Assembly: GCA_029263395.1 (NCBI GenBank)
Contig: JAJCXO010000200.1
Coordinates: 1 to 64,000 of the forward strand
Direction of reading: 5' to 3'
Source: Acidobacteriota bacterium
GTDB lineage: Bacteria; Acidobacteriota; Thermoanaerobaculia; Multivoradales; J023
Length of the DNA: 64,000 nt
Shown one piece after another: positions 15,256 to 23,702 of the stretch; positions within the stretch are counted from its first letter, which is position 1; every line of letters starts with the position of its first letter. The position numbers were made by a program, and so were the translations under genes. A model generated the notes under the pieces. The model saw only the letters and a list, made by a program, of their open reading frames with translations, had not been told where the DNA came from and did not search any database.

Positions 15256-16137
15256 TCATCGACGTTCGAGCTCGATTAGATAGTGGTCCGCCAGCCATGG
15301 CAACGGAAACCAGGTCTCCATTCGGCGTTCCCAACGATCGAGTTGGCGAATGAGGGCGGGGTGGTGTGCCGCCCATGGTTCGACGTAGCTTGGTGGCAAC
15401 AGGGCGCCGATGGCGCTGACGCGGCAGGTTCGAAAACTCGGTTCAAAGGCCCGGCGTAACGTTCGGATCGAAGGATAGTGCACGGTGAGTCCGCGCCACT
15501 TGACGCCGCCCCGTCGCCAACGCCTGAAGGCGGTCCGAGGATGGCCGTGCAGGAGATGCCATAGCCATTCCCAGGGCACGCAGGGCCCCATCACACAGAG
15601 GCCCACCTGGGCTCCGGGCCGTAGCCATTGTGCTAGCCCATGTGCCGTTGCAGGTAGATCTGCCACGCAGTTGAGGCCTCCAAAGTTCGAGAGGGCGCCA
15701 TCGAAGGGTGGCTCGAAGGGGCGCGGATTGAGGTTGGTTGGCTGAGCTGTCGTCGTCGGTTCGGCTGTCCACTCGCGGGCTTGGAGGTCTTCGAACCGTA
15801 GCTGACGAGTCGAGATGTGATCGGCCAGGTTGGCGTCCTCTGCTTTTTTCCGTGTGGCTTCAACCATTGCGAGAGTGGGGTCGGTGGCAAGAACAAAGTT
15901 GCCGCGTCGGGCCAAGTAGGCGGCATCCTCGCCGGTACCGCAGCCGAGTTCGAGGATTCGGCTACCGGTGGGGAACAAGACATCGAGACGATGCCATACG
16001 GCCTGTCGCATCAGCGAGCCGATGAGGCTGTGGGTGAAGCTGGCGTCATAGGTGGCAGCTTCTTCCTCGAAAGGAGACTCTGTTGCCCGCAGGGGCTCTG
16101 TGGCCTGCAGGGGCTCTGGTGGGAGTAGGTCGTTCAT
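15256..16137 (-). CDS. Class I SAM-dependent methyltransferase
   Basis: A 293-residue protein. After a 30-residue N-terminus made of ATEPLRATESP-like repeats, EEAATYDASFT leads into the Rossmann fold. Motif I is RILELGCGTGEDAAYLA, the acidic post-I residue is in VLATDPTLAMVE, and a later strand is FDGALSNFGGLNCV. This matches Methyltransf_11/25-type enzymes. The substrate is unknown. The C-terminal half (PCVPWEWLWHLLHGHPRTAFRRW) is rich in Trp and Arg and lacks the usual DNA- or RNA-methylase motifs, pointing to a small molecule or lipid. It lies about 100 bases upstream of the S9 peptidase on the same strand, and both may be cotranscribed. Confidence 0.8.
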   Translation of the reverse strand: MNDLLPPEPLQATEPLRATESPFEEEAATYDASFTHSLIGSLMRQAVWHRLDVLFPTGSRILELGCGTGEDAAYLARRGNFVLATDPTLAMVEATRKKAEDANLADHISTRQLRFEDLQAREWTAEPTTTAQPTNLNPRPFEPPFDGALSNFGGLNCVADLPATAHGLAQWLRPGAQVGLCVMGPCVPWEWLWHLLHGHPRTAFRRWRRGGVKWRGLTVHYPSIRTLRRAFEPSFRTCRVSAIGALLPPSYVEPWAAHHPALIRQLDRWERRMETWFPLPWLADHYLIELERR

Positions 16138-16166
16138 CTATAGCGAGGACATCTTACGATAGGGGG

Positions 16167-16195
16167 TTGTGCTTATCGTTATCTGTCTATATAGT
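16167..16195 (+). promoter_or_regulatory. Candidate sigma-70-type promoter in the gap
   Basis: TTGTGC at 16167-16172 and TATAGT at 16190-16195 are separated by exactly 17 bases. The -10 matches the consensus at five of six positions, the -35 at three of six. It points away from the methyltransferase gene and has no gene downstream on its strand for over 2 kb. Confidence 0.4.
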
Positions 16196-16220
16196 AAACC
16201 TATTGGGTCCCTCGGAGGAG

Positions 16221-16358
16221 CCAAAGAGTTCCAGTCGCCGTTTGTGGTGAAACGTCAGAGCGGCGGAATTGCGGTGGGGTGCCGTCAGGCATTTCATGTC
16301 CGCCGAACAATGTCGACCTTGTCAGCGGCGATAGGTGGCAGCGACTGGAACTCTTTGG
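16221..16358. repeat. 18-bp perfect inverted repeat flanking ~100 bp
   Basis: CCAAAGAGTTCCAGTCGC at 16221-16238 is the exact reverse complement of 16341-16358. Flanking bases outside the repeats also partly match. The layout fits a small non-autonomous element or a long hairpin, but target duplications were not found. Confidence 0.8.
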
Positions 16359-16812
16359 AACCTTCGGGTTCAAAAAGATCTCTCGCCCCCTGGTTCCTGT
16401 GCGTCCCTCCTTCGACGCCTCCTCCCAACCAAGGAACCGGGGGGTGAGGGCTTGTTGTCTCGCCCCTCCCCAAGGCCACCGAGACCAGATCTCGCCCAAT
16501 AGCGACCGCAGTCCACAGAGGCGAACCGGACAACCAGCGTTCTTGGATGAGAACTAGACTAGTTACCATCCAGCGATAACGCCAGTTGGCGCTTCCTCGC
16601 CAAGGAACAGCCGGAACGGTGAGACCTGAGTTTGGCAAGACCTGGGTAGGGGCGCACGGCTGTGCGCCCTGGTGCCGAAACCGAACTCACACGAGGGTTG
16701 AAACCCCTCGCTCAGTGACAACGTTCCTCCGGCTCCGCCTCCGCCTGACGGGACGAAGAAGAAAGAGGCTGGTAGCAATATTGTTCCTTGGAAGGAAGCG
16801 GTGATCGGTCAT

Positions 16813-18171
16813 TTATAGGTAGTTACCGGTGAACGCGGCGTAGATCAGTACAATCGCGACTGCCACTGGGCAAACGTAACGTACCAAGGCGCCCCACACT
16901 GCGGCGGCCCGAAGGTTGCCGCCCCGATTCAGTTCGGCAACTGCATTACCTATGCCCCACTTCCAGCCGACAAAAACGCAGATGAGTACTGCGCCGATAC
17001 TCAGGAAGTAGTTGCCAAACACGATATTGGCCATGCCCAGGAAGCCGGTGCCGCCGAACATGTTGGTAAAGAAGGCGCTACCGCCGAACGATAGGGCGCT
17101 GGGCACGGCCAGGGCGAAACATGCGGCCGTGACCACCCATGTGGCGCGCTCCCGGCTCCATTCACGTTCGTCGACGAAGTAAGCGACGATCACCTCGAGC
17201 AAGCTGATAGTGGAGGTCAAGGCTGCGATCGCCAACAGACCGTAAAATGCGATGGCGAACATGGAGCCGAACGGCATCGTATTGAAAATGGTGGCCATCA
17301 CGATGAAGATCAGGGAGGGCCCCCCGGTCGGCGAAGCACCGGCGTGGAAAAGTGCCGGGAAGATCATCAAACCGGCGATCATCGCCAGGCCTGTATCGAA
17401 AAAAGCAACCGTAACCGCAGCCTTGGGGACATTGTCGTCACGATTCAAATACGAGCCGTAAGTGATCATGGCTCCCATGCCAAGACTCATACTGAACAGC
17501 GCCTGCCCCAACGCGCTGACCACGGCGGCAGCTGACAGCTTCGAAAAGTCGAAGGCGAAGAGAAACGCAAACCCCTCGCTGGCACCGTCGAGCGTCACGG
17601 AACGGCCGACGAGAAGCAGCAAGATGACCAGGAAAACCGGCATCAGCACCCGGGCTGCGCGTTCGATCCCACCGGAGATACCGCCGCGGACCACCAAGGC
17701 CGTCAATACCAGGAAAGCCGCTGCCAGCAGGATCGCCGCAGTTGGGTTGGCGGTCAGTTCAGTGAATATCTGAGTACTCTCGTCGCTGGTCATGGCGTCG
17801 CCGAAGCGGCCGCCGAGTGCCATGTAGAAGTACCGCAGAGTCCAACCAGCAATGACGCTGTAGAACGACAAGATACCGAAGCCGCACAATACTCCGAGCC
17901 CACCCACCGCTGGCCACCAGGAGTTTGGTACCAGCTTCTTGAAGGCGCCGACGGCGCTACGTTCGGTGGATCGACCCACCGACAGCTCGGCGAGTAACAC
18001 CGGGATACCGATGAGTGCCACGAAGGCAAGATAGACGAGGATGAAGGCGCCGCCTCCGTACTGCCCTACGGTGTAGGGAAAGCGCCAGATGTTTCCCAGC
18101 CCGATCGCCGACCCGGCGGCGGCGAGAATGAATCCAAAGTCCGAGCTCCACTTTCCGCGATTGACACTCAC
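16813..18171 (-). CDS. Sodium-dependent neurotransmitter:sodium symporter (NSS) family transporter
   Basis: About 452 residues with eleven to twelve membrane helices. The hallmark is the first helix, GSAIGLGNIWRFPY, which shapes the Na+ and substrate site in LeuT-type carriers, followed by NG/GGGAFILVYL. A GSYLNR region and an ITSTISLLEV-like segment fit helices 6 and 8. The family imports amino acids or related osmolytes with sodium. The upstream frame begins at 18231, but GTG at 18171 has GGAGG eight bases before it and gives the usual N-terminus MSVNRGKWSSDFGF, so it is preferred. Substrate is unknown; there is no neighbouring catabolic operon. The gene is divergent from the helicase. Confidence 0.88.
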   Translation of the reverse strand: MSVNRGKWSSDFGFILAAAGSAIGLGNIWRFPYTVGQYGGGAFILVYLAFVALIGIPVLLAELSVGRSTERSAVGAFKKLVPNSWWPAVGGLGVLCGFGILSFYSVIAGWTLRYFYMALGGRFGDAMTSDESTQIFTELTANPTAAILLAAAFLVLTALVVRGGISGGIERAARVLMPVFLVILLLLVGRSVTLDGASEGFAFLFAFDFSKLSAAAVVSALGQALFSMSLGMGAMITYGSYLNRDDNVPKAAVTVAFFDTGLAMIAGLMIFPALFHAGASPTGGPSLIFIVMATIFNTMPFGSMFAIAFYGLLAIAALTSTISLLEVIVAYFVDEREWSRERATWVVTAACFALAVPSALSFGGSAFFTNMFGGTGFLGMANIVFGNYFLSIGAVLICVFVGWKWGIGNAVAELNRGGNLRAAAVWGALVRYVCPVAVAIVLIYAAFTGNYL

Positions 18172-18400
18172 TATGGCTTCCTCCGTGGCGTTGGAACGCT
18201 CGGATCCCTCGGGCGGAGATCTGACCGACATCGGGGCGGTCGAGAATGGAGAGGGGAATCCTAGAGACGCTGGTCTTCGAGCTTGGGGCGGATTCTACAC
18301 CAAAGCGAAGAGATGGTAGTATGGTGGTCGCCCTTCCCATGCTCGATCGCGGGACATTTTCTTTACCGCGCTCCCGGGCCCACTGCTCACGTCAGCTCTG

Positions 18401-18416
18401 TATAAAATTTTCGTTA
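18401..18416 (+). promoter_or_regulatory. -10-like element immediately before the helicase ATG (possible leaderless start)
   Basis: TATAAA at 18401-18406 would place transcription start about ten bases later, almost on the ATG at 18416. No Shine-Dalgarno sequence precedes the ATG. A -35 box is not evident. Confidence 0.35.
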
Positions 18417-20851
18417 TGAATTCGTCTCCCGAGAGCTTTGCTTCAGACAGCACTACACCTTCAGACGGCGCCTCGCCTACAGATGGTGGTTCGTCTTCCG
18501 ACAAGCCTGCCGGGCTGGTCTTAGACCGCATCCCCGGCACGTTCGGCATTTGCCGGCTGAGTCCGTCAGCCCGAATCCCACGCTGGGTTCACCGCAGTAT
18601 TTTCTACACCATCAGCCGCAGCCCAAACGAGCTCTCGATCTTGTGCGAGGAGCGAGTCATACCAGCAAAGGTCAAATGTGATCCGGGCTGGAGTGCGATC
18701 AAGATTGCTGGAACCCTCGATCTTTCTCTGATCGGTGTCCTGGCGTCGTTGGCGGGACCTTTGGCAGAGGCCCGCATCGGGCTGTTCACAGTCTCGACGT
18801 ATGACACGGATTATCTGTTGGTGCGTGAGAAACGACTCGCCGACGCGACAGTGGTGCTCGAGAAAGCTGGCCACACCTTTGATCTTCGACTCCTCGAGAC
18901 TCCCGAAGCGATTGCTGCCGATCCCGAGCCTGAGGCGTCACCGGTCACTGAGTCGGCAGCGCCTGAACCCGCAGCTGCCGAGGTCACCGAGCAGAAGACC
19001 GATCAAGACACGTTCCCGCAAGAAACCGCGGCACCGTCTTCGCTCTCCGATCGGTCCTCGCTCTCAGCACCGTCTTCGCTAGCAGCACGGTCCTCGTTCT
19101 CAGCTCCGGCATCCGCCGATCAACAAGCGTGCGATAGCCCGAGTGCCATCGAAGCCGATCCTGTTGTTGCCGATCCTGTTGTTGCCGATCCTGTTGCAGC
19201 CGATCCTGTCGAAGCCAGCGACGAGGCTGAGAAGCCTGCACGGCATACTCAGGGTGGGGCGTTTGGGCGCGTCCTGGGTGAGCGTCGTGAGCCGTCGCCG
19301 CTTGGCCGGCCTGCTCCGAAACCCCGCCACACTTGGCAGCCTGCCCAAGCCAGCGAGGTTTCTGAGCCCGAGGCAGCTGCTCCAAAACCCCGCCACACTT
19401 GGCAGCCTGCCCAAGCCAGCGAGGTTTCTGAGCCCGAGGTAGCTGCTCCCAAACCCCGCCACTCTTGGCAGCCAACCCAAGCCAGCCCAGTTTCTGAACC
19501 TGAGGTGGCTGAACTACAGCCGGTGGGCGCGTCGCCGGTTGCAGAACGAGAGCTACCAGAAGTAAACGGTGAGGTGCCCAAAGAGTTCAGTGTGGAGCCA
19601 AAGGCAAAACCTGCGGCGGCTACAGATGGCTCCGAGGCCGAAGGTTTGTTTACCGGTGCTATTCCGCAGCACCCGGTTGAGCTCACAGACCTCAGCTTTG
19701 CGGATCTTGGCCTCAGCCCGGCGATTCTGGAAACCGTGCGTGAGGTGGGATTCGAAAACCCGACGCCAATCCAGGTGCAGGTCATTCCCTTGGCCCTCGA
19801 AGGTCACGATGTGGTCGGCCTTGCTGAAACCGGCTCGGGCAAAACGGCGGCCTTCAGCTTGCCGATGGCGGAACGTCTAACCCATGGACGCGGTACCCGC
19901 GGCCTGATCCTCTGCCCGACCCGCGAAATCGCTTTGCAGACGAAAGCATTTCTCGACATTTTTGGCCGCGACCATCAGCTCGAAACCGTGGCGGTGATCG
20001 GTGGTGTGCGAATGGGGCCTCAGATCGACGGCTTCCGTCGGGATGCCGATATTCTGGTCGCCACTCCGGGGCGTCTCGCCGATCACATGCGGCGGCGTAA
20101 TGTTCGCCTCGACAAGATCGAGAAGTTGGTACTGGACGAAGCTGATCACATGCTCGACCTGGGGTTCTTGCCTCAAATCAAGGAGATTCTCGAGCAAGTG
20201 CCGGACGGCAGGCAGACGTTGATGTTCTCGGCCACCATGCCGCCGCCGATCGAGCGCTTGGCGCAGATCTTTATGCGCGATCCGAAGCGTTGCGACATTC
20301 GTCCCAGCGGTCAGATTGCGGCTGGTATCGAGCATCGCCTATACCTTGTGAAAGACGAAGATCGCAAAAACTGTCTGTTTGCGTTGCTGCGCGAAGTCAA
20401 GGGCAGCACGCTGATCTTCGTGCGTCGTAAGCTTTACACCGAGTGGCTGGCACGTCAGATCGAGCTTGCGGGATTCAGAGTGGCTCGGATCCATTCCGAC
20501 CGGACACAGTCGCAACGCGTCGAAGCCCTGAAGTCTTTCCGGGAAGGCAAGGTTCGGATTTTGGTGGCCACCGACGTTGCCGCCCGCGGCATCGACGTGC
20601 CGCTCATCCAGCACGTCATCAACTACGGCTTGCCGGAGCAGACCGAAGACTACGTCCATCGTGCCGGTCGCACAGCTCGCGGCTCCTCGGTTGGTATCGT
20701 GTCGACTATCGGCACTTGGCAGGACAAGCTGACCGTGCGTGAGATTGAGCTCGATCTCGATCTCACCATGCCACGGTGTGCGGTGGAAGGCGTCGACGCT
20801 TACGTCGAATTGCCGAAACGCAAGGTCGTCCGGCGTCGACGGTTGCTATAG
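18416..20851 (+). CDS. ACT-domain / DEAD-box RNA helicase fusion
   Basis: An 811-residue protein of three parts. Residues about 40-160 read FGICRLSPSARIPRWVHRS through FTVSTYDTDYLLV, matching the COG3603/CASTOR-like ACT_7 domain family that senses amino acids. Residues about 165-420 are an acidic, Pro/Ala-rich linker with tandem repeats. Residues about 423-811 are a complete DEAD-box helicase core: Q-motif at PTPIQ, Walker A AETGSGKT with Lys476, DEAD at 574-577, SAT in MFSATM, and the C-terminal VATDVAARGIDVP and HRAGRTAR motifs. The core unwinds RNA duplexes with ATP. ACT domains are normally found in amino-acid enzymes and regulators, so the fusion suggests amino-acid-responsive RNA remodelling, which is inference. 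The start at 18416 lacks a ribosome binding site. Confidence 0.9.
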   Translation: MNSSPESFASDSTTPSDGASPTDGGSSSDKPAGLVLDRIPGTFGICRLSPSARIPRWVHRSIFYTISRSPNELSILCEERVIPAKVKCDPGWSAIKIAGTLDLSLIGVLASLAGPLAEARIGLFTVSTYDTDYLLVREKRLADATVVLEKAGHTFDLRLLETPEAIAADPEPEASPVTESAAPEPAAAEVTEQKTDQDTFPQETAAPSSLSDRSSLSAPSSLAARSSFSAPASADQQACDSPSAIEADPVVADPVVADPVAADPVEASDEAEKPARHTQGGAFGRVLGERREPSPLGRPAPKPRHTWQPAQASEVSEPEAAAPKPRHTWQPAQASEVSEPEVAAPKPRHSWQPTQASPVSEPEVAELQPVGASPVAERELPEVNGEVPKEFSVEPKAKPAAATDGSEAEGLFTGAIPQHPVELTDLSFADLGLSPAILETVREVGFENPTPIQVQVIPLALEGHDVVGLAETGSGKTAAFSLPMAERLTHGRGTRGLILCPTREIALQTKAFLDIFGRDHQLETVAVIGGVRMGPQIDGFRRDADILVATPGRLADHMRRRNVRLDKIEKLVLDEADHMLDLGFLPQIKEILEQVPDGRQTLMFSATMPPPIERLAQIFMRDPKRCDIRPSGQIAAGIEHRLYLVKDEDRKNCLFALLREVKGSTLIFVRRKLYTEWLARQIELAGFRVARIHSDRTQSQRVEALKSFREGKVRILVATDVAARGIDVPLIQHVINYGLPEQTEDYVHRAGRTARGSSVGIVSTIGTWQDKLTVREIELDLDLTMPRCAVEGVDAYVELPKRKVVRRRRLL
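19144..19210. repeat. 15-bp coding repeats (VVADP) in the helicase linker
   Basis: Four in-frame units of about 15 bases, GTTGTTGCCGATCCT or close variants, encode VVADP, VVADP, VAADP and VEA. They lie in the linker between the ACT and helicase domains. Confidence 0.85.
19313..19509. repeat. 66-bp coding repeats, three copies, in the helicase linker
   Basis: Three in-frame 66-base copies start near 19313, 19379 and 19445 and encode PKPRHTWQPAQASEVSEPE. The first two are nearly identical in DNA, and the third has several substitutions. This indicates recent duplication in an already disordered region. Confidence 0.9.
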
Positions 20852-20873
20852 TCGATAAGCAGCCTAGCTCCTG

Positions 20874-23543
20874 TTAGCGTCGTGACTTAGGTACCGACGC
20901 GGCGGCAGCGGGGGCGTCGGTCATCGGCAGACGAGTTCGACGGATACCGTCGTAGGCGTAGAGGGCGCCGGCGACGGCGCCAGCGGTGGGGACCAGGCCA
21001 ATCTCTCCAACTCCCTTAGAGCCGTAACCGCCAACCTCGTCGGGCACTTCGACCAGGATGACGTCGAGCTCGGGGGTGTCTTTGGCTTTGAGGATGCCGA
21101 GGTCCCGCAGCAACAGAGAGTCGGGGTGGCCGCCGGTGCAGGGTAAGTCCTCGGAGAGGGCGTAACCGATACCCATGTGCAATGAGCCTTCGATCTGTCC
21201 GGCGCAGCTCAAGGGATTGATGGCGCGGCCGACGTCATGGGCCGCCACAACTCGGGTGAGTTTGCCGTTGTCGCCGACGATCGCCACCTGAGTCGCGTAG
21301 CTAAAGGTCATGTGGGTTTTGGGTTCGTCCGTGTCGGCGCCTGGTTTGGTGGTGAAGTCACAGATGTATTCGCCGAGATACTCCCGGCCGACGAGAGCTT
21401 GCAACGAACTGTTTTCGAGGTCGGCGGCCAGTTGTACCGCGGCGCGCTGGCCAGCAGCGGTCAACAGAGCGGTGGCACGGGACGCGGTGGTCATCCCACA
21501 CAGTACCCGGGGATCTGCCGCGGTACGGCAGGTCATGATGTCGGGTTCGAGACCGGTTTCCTCGAACACCACTTGCGGCAGGATGGTGAACAGGCCTTGG
21601 CCCATTTCGGTGTAGCCGGTGAGAATCTCGAGCTGGCCACCGTTGAGCACCCGGATCAACAGGCGTCCCGAGTCGTCCATGCCGTTGCCGATGCCGGTGT
21701 TTTTGATCCCGCAGCCGATGCCGACGTGTTGGTTGGACGCTGCTCGGGCCTGTTTGTAAACGTCCCGCACCGCCTCGAGGGATTGGCGAATACCGCAGCT
21801 GTTGGTCATCCGTTGGCCGGTGGCAAAGGCATCACCAGGGGCCAGGATGTTACGTTCGCGGATGTCGTAGCCGTCGATGCCGATGCGGTCGGCGAGCATG
21901 TCGAGGATACCCTCGATCGCAAACGAGGCTTGGTTGGCGCCGAAGCCGCGCATCGCCCCGCAGGGCGGATTGTTGGTGTAAACGGTTTTGGCTTCAACGT
22001 CGACGTTGGGGACCCGGTAAGGGCCACAGGAGTGGCCAGCGGCGCGTTCCAGCACTTTCATGCCGACCGAGGCGTAGGCGCCTGTATCGCCGATCATGCG
22101 TGCCCGGATTGCGGTCAGCCGCCCTTCCGCATCGGCACCGACGGTGTAAGTCATGGTGATCGGGTGGCGCTTGGGGTGCATGCGGATCGACTCATCGCGA
22201 CTCAGAACGGTTCGCACCGGGCGTCCGAGGACGTGGGCAGCAACCGCGGTCTGGGCTTGCACGGAGAGATCTTCCTTGCCGCCAAAGGCGCCGCCGTTGG
22301 TCACCAACTCGACCCGCACCTTCTCGGCGGCGATACCGAGCACCGGCGCTATTTGCTGCTGGTCGTCGTGGACGCCTTGGGTTTGTGAATAGAGCGTGAT
22401 CCCGTCGTCGTCCGGCTTGGCGAGGCACGCTTCCGGCTCGAGAAAAGCATGCTCGATCCGTTGGGTGGAGAAGGTCTCCTCAATCACATGGGCGGCTTTG
22501 GACAACGCTGCATCAACGTCGCCACGGGCGAAGCTGCAAGTGTCGAGCAAATTCCCCTGATTTCTGTTGGCGTGCACCGATGGGGCGTCGGGAGCGAGGG
22601 CGGCGACCGGATCGCTGACCGGTTCGAGGACCTCGTACTGGACCGCCACTGCTGCTGCCGCCTGGCGGGCGTGGAATTGAGTATCGGCGACCACCAAGGC
22701 CAGGACGTCACCCACGCAGTGGGTGATCTCGCCTGGTGCCACAAAAATTGGCCAGTCGCGGACAATCAGCCCAACCATACGCTCGCCGGGCACATCTTCG
22801 GCGGTGAGGACACGCTCGACACCGGACATCGCCAGCGCAGGCGTCGGGTCGATCGTCAGCACCTTGGCGCGAGGGTGCTCGCTGAGGACCACCGCGGCGT
22901 GCAACATTTCGTCGAGTTGCATATCCGCGACATAGGGTTTCTGCCCAACCGCATGCTCGTGGCCCCGGTAGCGTGGACTGGAGCCGCCGACGCCGTGGCG
23001 ATTGCCGTTCTGAGACGTGCGGGTGAGGCCGTGTTCCTCACCGAAGAAATCTGGACGCCGTGGACGGTGAGCGACGGATTGGCCGCTTTGCCAAGCTTCC
23101 GCTGCCGACTGGACCGCGTCGACGATCCGAGCGTAGCCGGTGCAACGACAGAGGTGACCGGCCAGGCCTTTGGCAATTTTCTCGCGGCTAGGCTCGCCGT
23201 CGAGGAGCGAGGCGGCGCGCATCACAATACCGGGGGTGCAGAAGCCACATTGCACGCCGCCGTCTTGGACAAAGGCGTCGGACAATACTTTGATCTTGTC
23301 TTCCGGTACACCTTCTAGCGTGACGACCTCGCGCCCTTCCATCTGTTCGGGTCGGCGCAGGCAGGACAGGGTCGGTCGGCCATCGACCATGATTTTGCAG
23401 CAGCCACAATAGCCTTGCGGTGCGCAGCCGTCCTTGGCGGAGGTGATACCGCATTGCTCGCGCAGAAGCTCGAGAAAGTGCATCCCGGTCTCGTAGGAGA
23501 CGGTCGTCTGTTGTCCGTTGAGCTGGAAAGTAATGTCCGGCAT
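20874..23543 (-). CDS. Single-chain molybdenum hydroxylase ([2Fe-2S] plus molybdopterin domains), xanthine dehydrogenase-like
   Basis: An 889-residue protein fusing two modules. Residues 1-150 hold the plant-type [2Fe-2S] cluster (CAPQGYCGCC) and the second cluster (QCGFCTPG and CRCTGY). The remainder is the molybdopterin-binding subunit: NGGAFGGKED, AMRGFGANQASFA, and the catalytic-glutamate loop GVGEIGLVP. There is no FAD domain. This one-chain, FAD-free order resembles the selenium-dependent xanthine dehydrogenase family (TIGR03311). Se dependence is not established because no maturation genes lie nearby. Reaction: hydroxylation of a purine or N-heterocycle. AGGAGG sits seven bases before the ATG. 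It overlaps nothing on either side and is divergent from nothing; it converges on the helicase gene, whose stop lies 22 bases away. Confidence 0.85.
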   Translation of the reverse strand: MPDITFQLNGQQTTVSYETGMHFLELLREQCGITSAKDGCAPQGYCGCCKIMVDGRPTLSCLRRPEQMEGREVVTLEGVPEDKIKVLSDAFVQDGGVQCGFCTPGIVMRAASLLDGEPSREKIAKGLAGHLCRCTGYARIVDAVQSAAEAWQSGQSVAHRPRRPDFFGEEHGLTRTSQNGNRHGVGGSSPRYRGHEHAVGQKPYVADMQLDEMLHAAVVLSEHPRAKVLTIDPTPALAMSGVERVLTAEDVPGERMVGLIVRDWPIFVAPGEITHCVGDVLALVVADTQFHARQAAAAVAVQYEVLEPVSDPVAALAPDAPSVHANRNQGNLLDTCSFARGDVDAALSKAAHVIEETFSTQRIEHAFLEPEACLAKPDDDGITLYSQTQGVHDDQQQIAPVLGIAAEKVRVELVTNGGAFGGKEDLSVQAQTAVAAHVLGRPVRTVLSRDESIRMHPKRHPITMTYTVGADAEGRLTAIRARMIGDTGAYASVGMKVLERAAGHSCGPYRVPNVDVEAKTVYTNNPPCGAMRGFGANQASFAIEGILDMLADRIGIDGYDIRERNILAPGDAFATGQRMTNSCGIRQSLEAVRDVYKQARAASNQHVGIGCGIKNTGIGNGMDDSGRLLIRVLNGGQLEILTGYTEMGQGLFTILPQVVFEETGLEPDIMTCRTAADPRVLCGMTTASRATALLTAAGQRAAVQLAADLENSSLQALVGREYLGEYICDFTTKPGADTDEPKTHMTFSYATQVAIVGDNGKLTRVVAAHDVGRAINPLSCAGQIEGSLHMGIGYALSEDLPCTGGHPDSLLLRDLGILKAKDTPELDVILVEVPDEVGGYGSKGVGEIGLVPTAGAVAGALYAYDGIRRTRLPMTDAPAAAASVPKSRR

Positions 23544-23702
23544 TTTGAGACCTCCTAGCGTGATGATACCTCAGCTGTCGGTGGCATCTGGTCTGGTCGC
23601 TTCGATCGCCTGCGGGAGCACCTCGAGCGTTGAGGCATGTCGCAGGACGTGGCGCCATACGAAGCGTTGCCGGTCGAGCCTTCGCAGGCTGGCCGGGTTC
23701 CT

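Larger units (their letters stand above)
16138..16812. other. Long intergenic region with a plus-strand promoter-like element and hairpins
   Basis: A 675-base gap with no supported coding sequence. It contains a promoter-like element reading rightwards, an 18-base inverted repeat 103 bases apart, and GGGCGCAC/GTGCGCCC (16650-16657 and 16662-16669) around a four-base loop. A CGAGGG/CCCTCG pair lies at 16692-16710. Transcription from the promoter would produce an untranslated structured RNA. Confidence 0.6.

Noticed and set aside
21237-22388. 383-residue plus-strand frame inside the molybdenum hydroxylase gene
   Set aside because: It overlaps a well-supported gene on the other strand, has no domain features and is a high-GC shadow frame.
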